Source: an uncultured Clostridia bacterium
GTDB taxonomy: Bacteria; Bacillota; Clostridia; Lachnospirales; Lachnospiraceae
Direction of reading: 5' to 3'
Assembly: GCA_945622055.1 (NCBI GenBank)
Contig: CALZBV010000045.1
Coordinates: forward strand, 1-14,130
DNA length: 14,130 nt
Position numbers and translations under genes: made by a program. The notes under the pieces were generated by a model that was not told the origin of the DNA, searched no databases, and saw only the letters and a program-made list of their open reading frames with translations. This document shows positions 12,816 through 14,130 of the stretch, in pieces; position 1 is the first letter of the stretch, and every line of letters begins with the position of its first letter.

Positions 12816-14130
12816 ATGGATAAGGCTTTTAATTTACTGGATGAACCATGGATTAAGGTGTTGGATTTTAATAACCGCATTTCAGAAGTGTCGTTAACCG
12901 GGTTTTTTGAAAATGCACATAATTATCGTCAGCTGGCGGGGGAAACCGTTACTCAGGATATTGCCATTCTGCGTGTTTTGCTTGCGGTGACAGAGACGGT
13001 TTTTTACCGATATAATTCAGATGGACAGGAAGATGATATACTTGAAGTGCTGGAGCCGGAAGAGGAAATTTTGGAACGATGGAAAGAGTACTGGAACCGG
13101 GGGAAGTTTGAAGGAAATGTTTTTCGGGATTACCTGGATACGTACAGAGAACGATTCTTTCTGTTTCATCCGGAAACACCCTTCTGGCAGACAAATGAAC
13201 TGCCGAAGGAAGCTACCGAATATGGGGTAATCAATTTATACGGAAATATAAAAGAAAGCAACAATGTAAGTACCAGACATCATTTTCAGGTAAGGGACGG
13301 AAAGGCGGCAGAGGATCTTTCTTATGCGGAAGCAACAAGATGGCTCATTTATAATAATGCATTTTCCGTGAATGTAAAGACAAAGGTCGGAGGAGAAAAT
13401 AAGGCTGTTGGTGTTGGAAGATTGGGGCAGCTGGGGCTGATTATGGCGGATGAGGACAATTTGTTCCGAATTCTTATGATCAACCTTTGTGCTCTCGACG
13501 GTAACGGAAGGGCATGGAAGAGTCCAAATCCTATCTGGGAGCAAGAGCCCAGAAAAAAACCGGGGGTGGAAATTGTACCTCCGGATAATCTCCCGGAAAA
13601 ATATACGTTACAGTCCCGAAGATTATTGTTAAAGCATGTCAATGGAAAGATTACAGGTTTCTTTTCTATCGGAGGAGATTATTACAGTACTGTAAATGAT
13701 TTAAGAGAGCCGATGACGTTATTACAATACCGGGAGAGAGAAAAAGTAAAGGAGATTATTCCGAAGCGTCATAAAAAGGAAGTGATGGTTTGGAGAGAGC
13801 TTCCAAGCATACTGGTTCAGCAGGATGAGTGTAAACCGGATGCTGCTAAGCCGGGGTTGCTTGTTTGGATAAGATGGCTTCAAAGAAATAGGCTTTTATC
13901 AAAAAACAAATATATCACGTTTCAAATGATTGGTTTGGAGTACGGAGACGGTATGAGCTATACGAATGGAGAAATCTTTTCACAATCATTAACTTTGTCA
14001 AAAAAATTGCTGGAAGATATCGGCGATGTATGGATTCTTGACATCAATGACGAGGTAGAAAAGTGCGAAAAAGTAGCAGGGGCAGCTTTCTTTGTGTTTT
14101 CTAAAAGAATAGCGGATAGTTTGTATAAGG
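12816..14130 (+). CDS. casA: Cascade large subunit Cse1/CasA (Cas8e), type I-E (5' part, cut by window edge)
   Basis: The first 438 codons of the type I-E Cascade large subunit, which recognises the PAM and helps load target DNA and recruit Cas3. It begins MDKAFNLLDEPWIKVLDFN, the diagnostic Cse1 start, and continues with LAGETVTQDIAILRVLLAVT, HPETPFWQT, NVKTKVGGENKAVGVGRLG, SPNPIWEQEP and LQSRRLLLKHVNGKITGFF, all in the family order. GGAGGG lies about 6 bases before the ATG, only two bases after the cas3 stop, so the two are translated in tandem. Family members are about 500-550 residues, so roughly 70-110 residues are missing at the right edge. It fixes the system as subtype I-E; cse2, cas7, cas5, cas6, cas1, cas2 and the array would be expected to follow. 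Confidence 0.93.
   Translation, partial: MDKAFNLLDEPWIKVLDFNNRISEVSLTGFFENAHNYRQLAGETVTQDIAILRVLLAVTETVFYRYNSDGQEDDILEVLEPEEEILERWKEYWNRGKFEGNVFRDYLDTYRERFFLFHPETPFWQTNELPKEATEYGVINLYGNIKESNNVSTRHHFQVRDGKAAEDLSYAEATRWLIYNNAFSVNVKTKVGGENKAVGVGRLGQLGLIMADEDNLFRILMINLCALDGNGRAWKSPNPIWEQEPRKKPGVEIVPPDNLPEKYTLQSRRLLLKHVNGKITGFFSIGGDYYSTVNDLREPMTLLQYREREKVKEIIPKRHKKEVMVWRELPSILVQQDECKPDAAKPGLLVWIRWLQRNRLLSKNKYITFQMIGLEYGDGMSYTNGEIFSQSLTLSKKLLEDIGDVWILDINDEVEKCEKVAGAAFFVFSKRIADSLYK

Noticed and set aside
9502..14130. CRISPR array
   Set aside because: No 28-36-base direct repeats with regular spacing occur around the cas genes in this window; the array must lie outside.

Overview
The window reads as chromosomal DNA of a low-to-medium GC Gram-positive anaerobe, most likely a gut Lachnospiraceae-type member of the Clostridia. 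I infer this from the strong AGGAGG-type ribosome binding sites, sigma-A-like promoters, the family signatures (AraR-type regulator, methionine aminopeptidase with an N-terminal SEC-C motif, TlpA lipoprotein beside a CXXC microprotein and a membrane iron-sulfur protein), and a tRNA gene without an encoded CCA. No species can be named from the sequence alone.

Layout. (1) 1-2360: the 5' part of a GH2 beta-galactosidase gene (lacZ, minus strand, cut by the left edge) diverges from an AraC-family regulator. The two predicted promoters overlap face to face. A 29-codon ORF with a strong ribosome binding site follows the regulator and runs into a rho-independent terminator. (2) 2377-5848: three minus-strand genes that look like one operon: an AraR-like GntR/LacI-type repressor, type I methionine aminopeptidase and a D-Ala-D-Ala carboxypeptidase. 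The repressor promoter carries repeated GTTGTACC boxes that resemble AraR half-sites. (3) 6091-7161: trmB and trxA on the plus strand, ending at a strong terminator. (4) 7162-7372: a short stretch with small uncertain ORFs and a hairpin. (5) 7373-9501: a DUF523/TudS-like protein, then a tight group of a TlpA-like lipoprotein, a 46-residue membrane CXXC protein and a polytopic membrane protein with two ferredoxin-type clusters. Together these suggest a small envelope thiol/electron-transfer module of undefined function, and this is the most interesting candidate system in the window. (6) 9502-9867: a remnant of a small hydrophobic ORF with its terminator, then tRNA-Lys(CUU) on the minus strand with its own promoter and terminator. 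(7) 10009-14130: the start of a type I-E CRISPR-Cas operon, with cas3 (HD nuclease plus helicase) and casA/cse1, the latter cut by the right edge. No CRISPR array is visible, so repeats, spacers and the other cas genes would have to lie further right.

How the parts work together: lacZ and the AraC regulator form a likely galactoside-responsive unit; the AraR-like repressor probably controls sugar genes elsewhere and itself; trmB, trxA, map and the carboxypeptidase are housekeeping; the TlpA group is likely a redox module; cas3 and casA are the target-degrading and large Cascade subunits of a defence system.
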